Of a stretch of 64,000 bases of DNA, positions 52,648-61,902 are shown piece by piece (positions within the stretch are counted from its first letter, which is position 1; each line of letters opens with the position of its first letter). The DNA lies in contig DAOTVB010000030.1 of the NCBI GenBank assembly GCA_034436755.1, forward strand, positions 42,261 through 106,260, written 5' to 3'. The DNA comes from CAKZQX01 sp034436755. GTDB taxonomy: Bacteria > Chloroflexota > Chloroflexia > Chloroflexales > Chloroflexaceae. The position numbers and the translations under genes were made by a program. The notes under the pieces were generated by a model. The model was not told where the DNA came from. It saw only the letters and a list, made by a program, of their open reading frames with translations, and did not search any database.

Positions 52648-55605
52648 CTACTCTCCCCGCGAACGCCGCCGGGCGCGCTCCTTGGCCTCTCGCAGCCGCT
52701 CCAGTGAGCCGGAACCGGCTGCCGGGTCAGGTTCGCTCCTGCCGGTTGCCGGACGTTGCTCGCTGGTTGGGGGTTGCTGCTGCGTACCAGGCTCTCGCCC
52801 TGTGGCTTCTGGCCGCTCTGCCGGGCCACCTTTCGCCGCTGGTTCAGATTGCTCCGCTGTGTCACTTGTCCACTGAGCGGGAGCAGCCGTCCGGCCGGCC
52901 CGCCGTTTGGCGCTCGACAGCCGTTCCAGCGTCGGGTCCGCGGTGGCGGTGGGGCGGGCATTCCGGCGTGGCCGGTGGTTCTGCACCCAGGTACGTACCG
53001 CACTCAGATCACTGCGGCGCAGCAGCAGGCGGCGCATGGCAATATCAACCGGCAGCAGAAGTAGCGCCAGCAACACCAGCGGTAGTGCAATCTCCTGAGC
53101 ACGCACAACGCCGGAGAGGTTATGGGCAAATGCTTCCTCGGGTGTAGTTAGCCGTGTGCCGGCGGTAAGCTCGCGCAGTTGATCCAGCAGCAGCGGGTTG
53201 CTCTGGTTCTGGCGATACTCCGGTGAGTAAGGGATAACCAGTCCGGCCACATCCTGCACCAGCGTACGCCCATCCTGCCGCCCTGCGAACTGAACGAGGT
53301 AGGTATCCGGTGAGGGGCTGGGAATGCCGGCGCGGTACTGACCGGGGGCAACCTGGGTCAACAGCACTTCCTGGCGCGTCTCGCCATCTTTAATTACGGT
53401 GGCCGTCATTTGCAGATCTTCGTATGGGGTGCCGGCCGTATCCTGCACCGCCACATCAATCACGGTCTGTGCGCCCTCTACATGAATGTTGGTGACAACC
53501 TGCTGGTTGGACTGCTCCGGTACGACCCAGCCGACCAGTTGCGCCGCAAACCGGGGGAAGCCGTCCCAGTTGACCCAGTTGCGCGCCCACTGACCTTTGG
53601 TATCGCTGGTCCAGGCAATACTCCGCCCCAGGCCATACTGCCACTGCGCCAGCAGCGGCGACTCATCCTCGGCAACCATGACGACGCGCGCGGTATCTTT
53701 GAGCGTACTGCCATTGTAGCCAAAGAGTCGCGGAAAGCCGTCGGTAAACCCGGACAAGACCGGACTGTCACCGACAATTGTCGGAAAAAACGGCTCTTCG
53801 ATGATGTAGTTGCCCACCGCCGTAATCGTCTCCTGCAAGAAGATCTCCGGCACCTCGGACATATCCTCTGCCGGATAGTAGCGTCCGCCGCCGGCCTGGG
53901 CCAGTTCTTGCAGATAGTTGGCCGAGCCGCTACCCGCCGCTACAACGGTAAGGGTAATGCCTTTCTCGCGCATTCGCTGGGCAACATCCTCGTTGGTGCC
54001 ACTCCCGCCCCAGCCGTCGGTCAGCAGGATAATATGCTTGATGCGGGCGTCGGCATTCTCCAGCATCTCTTCTGCGGCGGTCAACCCGGCGCGCACATTG
54101 GTACTGCCGCGCGGCTCAACTCCGCTTACTGCGTCGGCAACCAGGTCAATCGAGGGGCCGCGTGTGGCTTCCAGCGCCCACTGGGCACTCTCGTTAAACG
54201 TCACAACTCCCAGGGTATCCTGTTCGCCTAACAATGCCGAGGACTGGATGACCGCTTCTTTGGCAATATCGACCTTGCGTTCGCCGCTCTGCTCCAGCGG
54301 CGTGGAACGGCGGTTGGGGCTGGAACAGTGGCAGGCGTCCATACTGCCCGACTTATCAATGACGAAGGCTAGCGCCAGGTTGGGCCGCTCCTCCCGGTCA
54401 CGCACATCCATGTAGACCGGGAGTGCTTCTTCAACCGGGGTGCGACCATAGCCGCCCACGCCAAAGCTCTCTTTCCCGCCAATCATGACCAGTCCCTTGC
54501 CCAGATCGCGCACATAGCTGGGTAGATTTGCCATCGCCTGGATCGGCAGTTCGTTGGCGGGAACATTTACCAGCACAATCGACTCATACTCGCTCATCCC
54601 GGCCATATCGACGGGCATAAGATTGGGGGTAACTGTTTCGGCCTGGATGTTTGCCGAGGTCAGGGCATCTTCCAGGTTGCGTGCCTCCTCCGGCCGGCTG
54701 GCGACCAGCAGCACCCGGGGCGGACCCTGTACCTGCACCAGCGCGGCGGCCCGGTTATTTTCCTGGCGGTTGTCGTTCTCCGGGATAATTTCTACCTCGT
54801 AGCGGCGGAACCCCGGCTCGTTGTTCTGCGCAGTGACGCTAAAGCGGTTCTGTCCGGCAACTAGCTCCTGCGTCTGATCGACAATAATCTCCTGGTCGGC
54901 CAGAATGCGCACCTGGGCAGTCTGGTCACTGCTGCTTTCAACCACCACATCCAGCGTGACTTCCTGACCGATGCGGGCATGCGCGGGCACATCCAGGCCG
55001 GCAACCAGGGCTTCCCCGGCAGTCTCGGGCAGGGTAAGGTCAACGATGTCGATAGGCACATTCCCGGCTGCCGCCAGCCGGGCCGCCTCAAGCGCGCGGC
55101 CGGTATTCTCGCCGCCATCGCTAAGCAGCACCAACCGCTTCTGCGAGTCGGCCGGGAAGAGCGCCAGGCCAAGCTGGATCGCTTCTTCAATGTCGGTGCG
55201 CTCGACAATCGGTGTTGAACTGAGTTGTCCCAGTGCCGGGGTGCTATTGGGCGCACGTTCGACCAGGGCATTCTCGCCAAAGACCACCACAGCGGCGTTA
55301 TCATCGGCGCGCATATGATCAAGGGCATTGCGGATAAACTGCTCCGCCTGGGCCTGGGCGGAGGTGGGGATCGAATCGCTGCTATCGACCAGAAACACTG
55401 TGGTGATCGTATCGACGCCGTAGACCAGTTGGGTACCTGCCAGACTCAGCACCAACAGCAGGACAAGCAGTGTGCGTAGCGCCAGGCTACTCCAGAAGCG
55501 CCAGGGTGCCAGGCGGCGCGGAACTTTCAGGGTGATCAACCAGAGCGGAACAAGCAGAAGCAGCAACCAGAGGAAGCTCGGATAAATAAATGAGAGACGC
55601 AGCAT
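52648..55605 (-). CDS. Large two-vWA-domain membrane protein with glutamine-amidotransferase-like region
   Basis: 985 residues from the ATG at 55603-55605, chosen because a membrane start follows (SFIYPSFLWLLLLLVPLWLITL, then RTLLVLLLVLSLAGTQLV). A first vWA domain (about 68-225: TTVFLVDSSDSIPTSAQAQAEQ, VLLSDGGENTG) is followed by beta-sandwich-like repeats, a class-I glutamine-amidotransferase-like part (about 330-400: PRVLLVASRPEEARNLEDALTS) and a second vWA domain with MIDAS DKSGSMDAC (about 420-590). A last membrane helix lies near 870-890, then a long charged tail. Cysteines sit inside the second MIDAS insert (ACHCSSPN). It resembles BatA-like proteins used in Chloroflexota; function unknown. 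Confidence 0.8.
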   Translation of the reverse strand: MLRLSFIYPSFLWLLLLLVPLWLITLKVPRRLAPWRFWSSLALRTLLVLLLVLSLAGTQLVYGVDTITTVFLVDSSDSIPTSAQAQAEQFIRNALDHMRADDNAAVVVFGENALVERAPNSTPALGQLSSTPIVERTDIEEAIQLGLALFPADSQKRLVLLSDGGENTGRALEAARLAAAGNVPIDIVDLTLPETAGEALVAGLDVPAHARIGQEVTLDVVVESSSDQTAQVRILADQEIIVDQTQELVAGQNRFSVTAQNNEPGFRRYEVEIIPENDNRQENNRAAALVQVQGPPRVLLVASRPEEARNLEDALTSANIQAETVTPNLMPVDMAGMSEYESIVLVNVPANELPIQAMANLPSYVRDLGKGLVMIGGKESFGVGGYGRTPVEEALPVYMDVRDREERPNLALAFVIDKSGSMDACHCSSPNRRSTPLEQSGERKVDIAKEAVIQSSALLGEQDTLGVVTFNESAQWALEATRGPSIDLVADAVSGVEPRGSTNVRAGLTAAEEMLENADARIKHIILLTDGWGGSGTNEDVAQRMREKGITLTVVAAGSGSANYLQELAQAGGGRYYPAEDMSEVPEIFLQETITAVGNYIIEEPFFPTIVGDSPVLSGFTDGFPRLFGYNGSTLKDTARVVMVAEDESPLLAQWQYGLGRSIAWTSDTKGQWARNWVNWDGFPRFAAQLVGWVVPEQSNQQVVTNIHVEGAQTVIDVAVQDTAGTPYEDLQMTATVIKDGETRQEVLLTQVAPGQYRAGIPSPSPDTYLVQFAGRQDGRTLVQDVAGLVIPYSPEYRQNQSNPLLLDQLRELTAGTRLTTPEEAFAHNLSGVVRAQEIALPLVLLALLLLPVDIAMRRLLLRRSDLSAVRTWVQNHRPRRNARPTATADPTLERLSSAKRRAGRTAAPAQWTSDTAEQSEPAAKGGPAERPEATGREPGTQQQPPTSEQRPATGRSEPDPAAGSGSLERLREAKERARRRSRGE

Positions 55606-55861
55606 ATATTTGTGAACTCCATTCCATTCGTGGTTGTGGTCGGCGTACAAAGTCTGGTTGCTGGAGGGTTTGGTATCATTGTACCCTTCAGACGCAGGCA
55701 AAGCAAGGGCTATCCAACTCGGTTGACGTTCAAGCGGCGCGGAAAGTTCCAGCGGAGTGCCGGACAGTATCGGCATCAACCCGGGAATGGCAGAACATTG
55801 CGGCCCGAATTGCCCATGGTTGCCCAATCGCCCCAGGTCGGGTAAGCTATCTACACACTGA

Positions 55862-55903
55862 CTTCTCAGTTTTCAGTTCTCGGTTCTTAGTTCTCGGTTT
55901 TTA
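55862..55903. repeat. Heptanucleotide array (GTTCTCG-type)x6
   Basis: Units CTTCTCA, GTTTTCA, GTTCTCG, GTTCTTA, GTTCTCG, GTTTTTA in tandem, ending 14 bases before the ornithine-cyclodeaminase-like start. Confidence 0.75.
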
Positions 55904-55917
55904 TTAAGGAGATTACT

Positions 55918-56895
55918 ATGCCTGTACGCATCTTGCGTGAAGATGATGTCTGTTCATTGGTACATATGCCCGAGGCGCTGGAGGCAGTCGAGGCGTCGTT
56001 TCGGGAGCAGGCCCATGGTACGGGCATCAACCAGCCGCGCCGCCGGGTGCATCAGCCCAACGGTATTCTGCATATGATGGCCGGGGCGCTGGTCCAGCAG
56101 GGCTACTGGGGCTTCAAAGCCTACACCGCAACACGCCAGGGCGTACGCTTCCTCATTAACCTGTACGATGTGCAGTCGGGCGCGCTGCTGGCAATGATCG
56201 AGGCCAACTATCTCGGTCAGTTGCGCACCGGAGCCGCCAGTGGGGTGGCAACAAAATATCTGGCCCGCCCCGATGCGGGTGTGCTGGCGATCTTTGGCAC
56301 CGGCTACCAGGCCGAGACCCAGCTTGAGGCGATTGCGGCTGTCTGTTCGCTGCGGGATGTGCGGGTGTACAGCCGCAAACCGGAGCGGCGCACTGCCTTT
56401 GCCGAGACGATGGCACAGCGCCTGGGCCTGGTTGTGCGCCCCGTTGACAGCCCCCAGGAAGCGCTGGCGGGAGCCGATATCATCACAACGGCTACCAGTG
56501 CGACTGAGCCGCTGTTCAACGGCAAAGATCTGGGCAGTGGGGTGCATATTAATGCCGCCGGCTCCAACTCGCTGGTACGTGCCGAACTTGACCGGGCAAC
56601 GATCCGCCGCGCGGATCAGATTTATACCGATGATCTGGAGGGTGCGCAGATCGAGAGCGGTGATCTGGTCCAGGCTTACGAGCGCAACGCCCTGAACTGG
56701 TCGCAGGTGCGCCCGCTGGCCGATGTCGTTGCCGGCCTGCTGCCTGGCCGACAGCGGCCCGAAGAGGTGACGCTGTTTGAGTCGCAGGGTATCGCCCTCT
56801 GGGATATTGCGCTGGCGGGAACGGTTTACGAGCGGGCACAGGCGGCGGATGTGGGCCAACTCCTCGCCTTTGGCGAACTGGGTGCCGCCGAATAG
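55918..56895 (+). CDS. Ornithine cyclodeaminase / mu-crystallin family protein
   Basis: 325 residues. The dinucleotide-binding part has LAIFGTGYQAETQLEAI (about 122-138), then VRVYSRKPERR and ADIITTATSATEPLFNG. The N-terminal part carries the substrate-site pattern QPRRRVHQPNGILHMMAGAL and GFKAYT, including the catalytic Lys. It uses NAD(P) to act on amino acids or cyclic imines (ornithine to proline, alanine dehydrogenase or ketimine reductase activities occur in the family). AAGGAG precedes the ATG. The neighbours do not narrow the substrate. Confidence 0.88.
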   Translation: MPVRILREDDVCSLVHMPEALEAVEASFREQAHGTGINQPRRRVHQPNGILHMMAGALVQQGYWGFKAYTATRQGVRFLINLYDVQSGALLAMIEANYLGQLRTGAASGVATKYLARPDAGVLAIFGTGYQAETQLEAIAAVCSLRDVRVYSRKPERRTAFAETMAQRLGLVVRPVDSPQEALAGADIITTATSATEPLFNGKDLGSGVHINAAGSNSLVRAELDRATIRRADQIYTDDLEGAQIESGDLVQAYERNALNWSQVRPLADVVAGLLPGRQRPEEVTLFESQGIALWDIALAGTVYERAQAADVGQLLAFGELGAAE

Positions 56896-56912
56896 CTGCC
56901 CGAACAGGTGGC

Positions 56913-57992
56913 CTACGCCGGGAGTGGCGCGCCTTCAACCGTGATCCGGCCCGGCTGTCCTTCGGCTCCCTCAATGCTGATACGTGCCGGAATAAAGCGC
57001 TGGATGATCTGCGCATTGGTCAGTAGATGTAGCGAAACCTGGCTGGTGTGAAATTGCGAGCGCCCTTCAACCAGCGCCAGCGGCAGCAGGAGCTGATCGG
57101 CGAGATGCGGATCGACCGGGGCGGCGGCAGCGTGGTACGTCAGCAACTCCTGGCAGGCTTCGTCGGCAACCTTGTCGGAGGGTTTGCCCTTTGCGCCCAG
57201 GGCTGCGAATCCCGCCACTGCCTGATCATACGTGGCGACGAGGAACAGCCCCGCCCCCGGCCCCGCGCCTTTCGCGCGGTGGGGTGTCAACCGGGCGGGT
57301 AATCCGGCTCCGGTCAGCACATTGCCGGCGCGGTTGGCAATCCGCTGGGCAATATCGGCCGGGAGGTTGCAGGCGATGGCGCGCCCCTGCACCTGTTGAA
57401 GTTCGCCGCGCTCCTCCAGGGTGAGGGGCGTGAGCGGCAGCTTCACCGGCGCAACCGTAGCGCTGATCTGCCCGTTGCCGACCGGGTAAAAGCCCCAGGC
57501 ATCCAGGTGGCAGTCGGCATGGAAGCCTGCCCGGGCCAGCGTCGGCAGGTAGACCTGCTCCAGATAATCGAACGGCGGGCTCCAGGCAACGTGCGTGCCG
57601 CCGCGCAACGTCAGATGGCTGGTCGCTCCGGCAAAGGCCAGCGGCAGCAGCAGTGTCTGCAAGATCAGCGTCACCGACCCGGCGCTCCCCTGCCGGGCAC
57701 TCTCCGCAACATCGACATGATACTCGCCGGGACGCGGCCGCTCACGCGGCTCAAACGTAATCGTTGTTGCGCCAACTGCCGCACCCTGGACCGTGGCATC
57801 GCAGATGCGAGCCGTGGCAAGCAACCCCGCCAGATGTTGCGGAGCCAGGCCCGGGTTGCGCCGCCCTGCGCGAATGCGGTCAATCCGCGTGGGTTGCCCG
57901 GTCAACGCGGACAGCGCGAGCGCGGTGCGCAACACCTGCCCGCCGCCTTCACCGTACGAACCATCAATTTCGATCAGCGATTGTGAATTCAT
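56913..57992 (-). CDS. rtcA: RNA 3'-terminal phosphate cyclase
   Basis: 359 residues from the ATG at 57990-57992; this start precedes the family opening LIEIDGSYGEGGGQVLRTALALSALTG. Further signatures are RIRAGRRNPGLAPQHLA, GSAGSVTLILQTLLLPL and LRGGTHVAWSPPFDYLEQVYLP. The catalytic His is in the late HLADQLLLPLAL segment. RtcA adenylates RNA 3' phosphates and makes 2',3'-cyclic ends, as in RNA repair. The start lies one base after the stop of the AAC(3)-like gene, so both are translated from one mRNA. rtcB is not present here. Confidence 0.93.
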   Translation of the reverse strand: MNSQSLIEIDGSYGEGGGQVLRTALALSALTGQPTRIDRIRAGRRNPGLAPQHLAGLLATARICDATVQGAAVGATTITFEPRERPRPGEYHVDVAESARQGSAGSVTLILQTLLLPLAFAGATSHLTLRGGTHVAWSPPFDYLEQVYLPTLARAGFHADCHLDAWGFYPVGNGQISATVAPVKLPLTPLTLEERGELQQVQGRAIACNLPADIAQRIANRAGNVLTGAGLPARLTPHRAKGAGPGAGLFLVATYDQAVAGFAALGAKGKPSDKVADEACQELLTYHAAAAPVDPHLADQLLLPLALVEGRSQFHTSQVSLHLLTNAQIIQRFIPARISIEGAEGQPGRITVEGAPLPA

Positions 57993-57993
57993 T

Positions 57994-58815
57994 CTACTGT
58001 GGTCGGTGTTGTTCAATCCAGGTGACGGCATACTCAACCAGCAGGCGTTGGGGCATGAGTAGGGCCGTGCCCGCTGCAACCTGCTCCTGGCGTACCAGTC
58101 CAGTATCACGGGCGAAGCCGGTACCGATCAGATGAAAATCGCCCGAGTCAAGTTCGATATCGGAAAATGTAACCCACTGCCGCTGTCCCGCGCGGATCAG
58201 GGGTGCGCCGGACGTAACCACCCGTTTTCCGGCATAGGCTGCGCGATATTCTGCCAGGTGCAGCGAGGTGTTGGCATTATGCCCAACTCCGAGCAGTAGC
58301 ACCCAGCCGTTCAGTTTGTTGATGCGTGCGAGCGGTGAGGCTTCACCCAGGCCATACTCCAGTGCATGGTCCGCGACAATCATGTCAGCGTGCAGACCCC
58401 GGGCGGCAAAAGAAAACTGCGGGTGATTGCTGCGCCGCACGCCGGATTGCTTGCGGAAGCACTCCGGGATTATACCCATCGCGCGTGAGGGCGTCAGATC
58501 AGGATCAAAGGCGGGCATATGCTGCCGGATCACGCGCCACCATGACTTGGGAACCGGGGGAGCGCTCCAATTGGCCGGATCGGACAGATCGGCGGAGTGG
58601 GTCGGCATCACCAGCGTTCCCTCCGGCCCCAGCACACCCTCAAGCGCGCGGATCACCGCCACTGCTCCCCCGCACACCCAGCCAAGCGCACTCAGCGAGG
58701 AGTGAACCAGCAGAGTCATACCCGCCGTAACCCCCAGCGCTGCCAGATCTCTACTCAGGGAAGCAATCGTCGCCGGTTGCCCATAGGTGCGCTGGATAGC
58801 ATAATACTCACTCAT
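57994..58815 (-). CDS. Aminoglycoside N3-acetyltransferase-like protein
   Basis: 273 residues from the ATG at 58815; an in-frame ATG at 58827 is possible. Family features are TLLVHSSLSALGWVCGGAVAVIRALEGVLGPEGTLVMPTHS, PSRAMGIIPECFRKQSGVRRSNHPQFSFAA and VLLLGVGHNANTSLHLAEY, with the catalytic His/Glu region intact. Known AAC(3) enzymes acetylate aminoglycosides from acetyl-CoA, but chromosomal YokD-like members have other or unknown amine substrates. It is coupled to rtcA. Resistance cannot be inferred from sequence. Confidence 0.85.
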   Translation of the reverse strand: MSEYYAIQRTYGQPATIASLSRDLAALGVTAGMTLLVHSSLSALGWVCGGAVAVIRALEGVLGPEGTLVMPTHSADLSDPANWSAPPVPKSWWRVIRQHMPAFDPDLTPSRAMGIIPECFRKQSGVRRSNHPQFSFAARGLHADMIVADHALEYGLGEASPLARINKLNGWVLLLGVGHNANTSLHLAEYRAAYAGKRVVTSGAPLIRAGQRQWVTFSDIELDSGDFHLIGTGFARDTGLVRQEQVAAGTALLMPQRLLVEYAVTWIEQHRPQ

Positions 58816-58912
58816 TGGCCTGCCCATCTCAGAGTACGTGGACAAATAGTAATGCTCGTGGAAATGATAAAGCGCGGGTTTCAGTTACCCGCGCTACGGT
58901 CTGGGGAAAACC

Positions 58913-58988
58913 TGGTGCCAAGACCCGGGCTCGAACCGGGGACCCCAGCATTTTCAGTGCTGTGCTCTACCAACTGAGCTATCTTGGC
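58913..58988 (-). tRNA. tRNA-Phe (GAA)
   Basis: 76 bases including an encoded CCA. Acceptor stem GCCAAGA/TCTTGGC, D arm AGCTCAGTTGGTAGAGC, anticodon loop CTGAAAA with anticodon GAA, and T arm GGTTCGAGCC. Last of a three-tRNA set on the minus strand. Confidence 0.95.
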
Positions 58989-59007
58989 TCACTTCCGGGC
59001 TGCCGGC

Positions 59008-59083
59008 TGGTGGGCGATGACGGACTCGAACCGCCGACTCCCTCGGTGTAAGCGAGGTGCTCTACCAACTGAGCTAATCGCCC
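59008..59083 (-). tRNA. tRNA-Val (TAC)
   Basis: 76 bases including CCA. Acceptor GGGCGAT/ATCGCCC, D arm AGCTCAGTTGGTAGAGC, anticodon TAC in CTTACAC, and T arm GGTTCGAGTCC. It starts directly after tRNA-Leu with no spacer. Confidence 0.95.
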
Positions 59084-59172
<89 letters not shown>

Positions 59173-59193
59173 GCGGTTGATCGTACTCAGCAA

Positions 59194-59222
59194 ATTATAG
59201 TCATGACTGTGGGTCTTGTCAA
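59194..59222 (-). promoter_or_regulatory. Perfect-consensus promoter of the tRNA set
   Basis: On the minus strand TTGACA (59222-59217), exactly 17 bases, TATAAT (59199-59194). This is the strongest promoter in the window and fits stable RNA expression. Confidence 0.92.
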
Positions 59223-59371
59223 CTAAAATGTGCGGATGTTGCGCCGATTTTGCCGATTCGTCCGCCGCGCGTGTGATACGGAGTTGTTATCATAGCCACA
59301 GAGATAATGAACGGGAACGTGCTGCTTTATGAACTTTGTGATGTTAATCCGAACATTGTTGGATCGGAGCC

Positions 59372-59465
59372 GTAGGGTGCATGCTATGCACCGTTCTTTG
59401 AGCTGTTAATCGGGATATCATCACCACGGTAAGCCAGCCGTAGGATGCATGCTATGCACCGTTTT
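59372..59465. repeat. Dispersed GTAGGGTGCAT repeat family, third cluster
   Basis: Two copies of CGTAGGGTGCATGCTATGCACCG-like palindromes (the second with GTAGGATGCAT). The stretch between the tRNA promoter and this cluster holds nothing else. Confidence 0.7.
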
Positions 59466-59477
59466 TCCACCGCATGC

Positions 59478-59930
59478 CATATCCGAACTATTTTTCAACG
59501 TTCATCAGCCGGACCAGACTTTCTTAGCAGTATGCTGCTGCCCCGGCATGCATCCCACCGGCTGAAGCCGGGACTCCTGGTCATTGCATATCCGGGCTAT
59601 TTTTCAACGTTCATCAGCCGGATCGGGTGTTCCCGGCAGGACGCCGCTGCCGAGGCAGGCACCCCACCGGCTGAAGCCGGGACGCCAGGGTATTGCATAT
59701 CCGAACTATTTTTCAACGTTCATCAGCCGGATCACCGGATCGGGTATTCCCGGCAGGATGCCGCTGCCCCGGCAGGGGTTCACCGGCTGAAGCCGGGATT
59801 CCTGGTCATTGCATATCCGAACTATTTTTCAACATTCATCAGCCGGATCGGGCGTGACCGGTAGGATGCCGCTGCCCCGACAGGCATCCCACCGGCTGAA
59901 GCCGGGATTCTCGTGAATGACAATCCGGGC
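59478..59930. repeat. Tandem array of palindromic repeat family B, four units
   Basis: Units begin CATATCCGAACTATTTTTC at 59478, 59587, 59696 and 59812 (spacing 109, 109 and 116 bp), each running through CATCAGCCGGAT, CCCGGCAGGATGCCGCTGC and ACCGGCTGAAGCCGGGA. A fifth, truncated start is at about 59919. No spacers unique to each unit exist, so this is not CRISPR. Confidence 0.85.
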
Positions 59931-59936
59931 TGGCTG

Positions 59937-60968
59937 TTAACGTCTACGCGCCGGGATATGCGCCAGCAGGATGCCCAACTCAAACAGCAGATACATCGGC
60001 AGGGCCAGCAGTGCCAGGTTCACCGGGTCGCCGGTTGGTGTGATAATCGCCGCGACGATAACGACGGCGACCAGCGCATAGCGGCGGTAGGAGCGTAGTT
60101 GCGCCGGAGTGACAATCTCCAGCAGGGCCAGCACATAGATGATAATTGGCAGTTCAAAGACGACGCCATTCATCACCAGCAACAGGGTTATTGTGCGAAT
60201 AAAATCGGATAGCGTCGGTTGGACCTGGATCAGTGTCGAGTCACTAAATCCGATCAGAAAGCGTATCGCGGTCGGCACGGTGATAAACCAGCCAAAGGCC
60301 AACCCGGTTACAAAGAACCCGATCACAAACGGCATCGCCTTGTAGATCGCAAACTTTTCCTCTCGGGTTAACCCGGTCCGGATAAACGCAAAAAGCTGGT
60401 AGACAATTATCGGCATGCCCAGAATAATCCCAATTGTCAGCGCAACGGTCATGTAACTGGTAAACGCCTCGGCTGTACCAACCGCCTGTACTGGTGGATA
60501 GAGATCATTGGTCGGCGCAAAGGTGCCGATGATAAAATCCATCAACTGAAATGGACCAAGCACCAGCAGCAAGCCGATCACCATACCGCCCAGCACCCCC
60601 AGTGATGCACGGATCAACCGGGTACGCAGTTCGATCAAGTGATCGAGCAGGGACATGCCCTCTTCTTCCGGATCGCCTGCGTCGTCTGGTTCGGCGGCAG
60701 GTGGGGGGGGCGGCGCACCCCGGCCCCCGGACTTTCCGGTCTGGGTGCGGGGTGGCTTCGGCGTGGTCCGGCGCGTTGATTTCCCCGTCCCCGGGGTTAC
60801 CGGTGCGGGTGCTGTATCAGTTGCAGCTTCTTCCGCAACATCAACATCCGCAACGGTGGCCGCGGGTTCGGTCCCGTACCCATCGGCGTCGAGCAAGAGT
60901 TGGCGCAGAAGTTGCTCTTCCTCGGCGGAGGCGGCGGTAGATGCGGGCCTATTCCGGTCGCGAGTCAT
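59937..60968 (-). CDS. tatC: Sec-independent protein translocase TatC with long N-terminal extension
   Basis: 343 residues. About 105 residues of Ala/Pro/Glu/Thr-rich sequence precede the TatC core, which starts EEEGMSLLDHLIELRTRLIRASLG. The core has six membrane helices; GLTREEKFAIYKAMPFVIGFFVTGLAFGWF and PIIIYVLALLEIVTPAQLRSYRRYA are typical. TatC recognises twin-arginine signal peptides. Its ATG overlaps the tatB-like stop by four bases. The N-terminal extension is unusual and probably cytoplasmic and disordered; a start at the internal Met of EEEGMSLL would give a normal-length protein, but no ribosome site supports that. Confidence 0.92.
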   Translation of the reverse strand: MTRDRNRPASTAASAEEEQLLRQLLLDADGYGTEPAATVADVDVAEEAATDTAPAPVTPGTGKSTRRTTPKPPRTQTGKSGGRGAPPPPPAAEPDDAGDPEEEGMSLLDHLIELRTRLIRASLGVLGGMVIGLLLVLGPFQLMDFIIGTFAPTNDLYPPVQAVGTAEAFTSYMTVALTIGIILGMPIIVYQLFAFIRTGLTREEKFAIYKAMPFVIGFFVTGLAFGWFITVPTAIRFLIGFSDSTLIQVQPTLSDFIRTITLLLVMNGVVFELPIIIYVLALLEIVTPAQLRSYRRYALVAVVIVAAIITPTGDPVNLALLALPMYLLFELGILLAHIPARRR

Positions 60969-61744
60969 GAGGGTGTTATTTCCTGGTGGGAGGCTTGCTG
61001 CAGCGGTTGCCGGTTTTGATCAAGCAGTCCTTGCGCCTGCAACTGTTCGCGGAGCGCCTGCACATCGGCAGTCAGATGTCGCAGTTGCAGCGTAAGCGCT
61101 TCCAACTCGGTGACAACCGCATCCCCTGAGATTGAGTCGTTCGCCTCAGATGGAGTCTCCGGTTCAGATACAACGGTATCCGGCGCGGCAGCCTGCGCCG
61201 AGTGATCCGATGGTGACGTCGCCGGGTTTGCCGGGGAGACCAGGTCATCTGCAACGGTTGGTTGTGTCTGCGCTGCGATAACCTCCCGTTCGGAACGTGC
61301 CACACCGGCTGGTTTCTCCGAGGGTGGGTTATCCTGCGCAACACCGTTCGTCTGCGTTGCGGCGGCAGGTTTCGGCTTCTCGGCGTCCGGCGGATGCTCC
61401 TGGGCAGATGCAGCGGCGGATGTGGTGGCTGCACCAGGTGCTTGCAGCGAGCCCTGGAGGAGCGAACGGGTCTCTTGATGGATCTTATTGGCCTCGGTCG
61501 AAATATCCAGTTGCTGCCGCGCGCGGATAATCTCATCGCGCAGTTCAACAATCTCCTGATCGAACTCGCGGCGCAACTGCTGGATCATCTGCGCTTCGGG
61601 CGATTGGTGCTGCCAGGCAAGCACCCGGGCCACCAGACGCCCGATAAAGCGCCCGATTTCGGGCAGGCGTTCCGGACCAAAAACGATCAGACCCAGGATC
61701 ACAATCAGCAGCAACTCGAACGGGCCGATCCCAAAAATCGTCAT
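60965..61744 (-). CDS. tatB: TatA/TatB-like translocase subunit
   Basis: 259 residues. The short N-terminal helix and hinge are FGIGPFELLLIVILGLIVFGPERLPEIGRFIGRLV, with the FGPERLPE motif of TatA/B. An amphipathic region follows, then a long polar Ala/Pro/Thr-rich tail and a final coiled segment (LEALTLQLRHLTADVQALREQLQAQG). Length and the glutamate-rich hinge favour TatB, but Chloroflexota may use one bifunctional subunit. It is coupled to tatC. Confidence 0.88.
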   Translation of the reverse strand: MTIFGIGPFELLLIVILGLIVFGPERLPEIGRFIGRLVARVLAWQHQSPEAQMIQQLRREFDQEIVELRDEIIRARQQLDISTEANKIHQETRSLLQGSLQAPGAATTSAAASAQEHPPDAEKPKPAAATQTNGVAQDNPPSEKPAGVARSEREVIAAQTQPTVADDLVSPANPATSPSDHSAQAAAPDTVVSEPETPSEANDSISGDAVVTELEALTLQLRHLTADVQALREQLQAQGLLDQNRQPLQQASHQEITPS

Positions 61745-61902
61745 TCCGCTTCCTGGTTTGCGAATAGGACTGGTGTTCCGTGCCTCGAATGGTATACCAA
61801 TGCAGCCCGGTACTCACGAACCGCTTTAACCAGATAGCGCGTGAGAACAGGGCTGCGAGAACACGGCTGATACAAGCGAGGATGCAACTGCATCATCGGC
61901 AA

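Noticed and set aside
57994..58815. Acquired aminoglycoside-resistance gene
   Set aside because: Codon use matches the flanks, it is coupled to rtcA, and no mobile element is adjacent, so it looks like a chromosomal YokD-type gene.
59478..59930. CRISPR array
   Set aside because: Units are about 110 bp and similar throughout, with no short repeats separated by unique spacers and no cas genes nearby.
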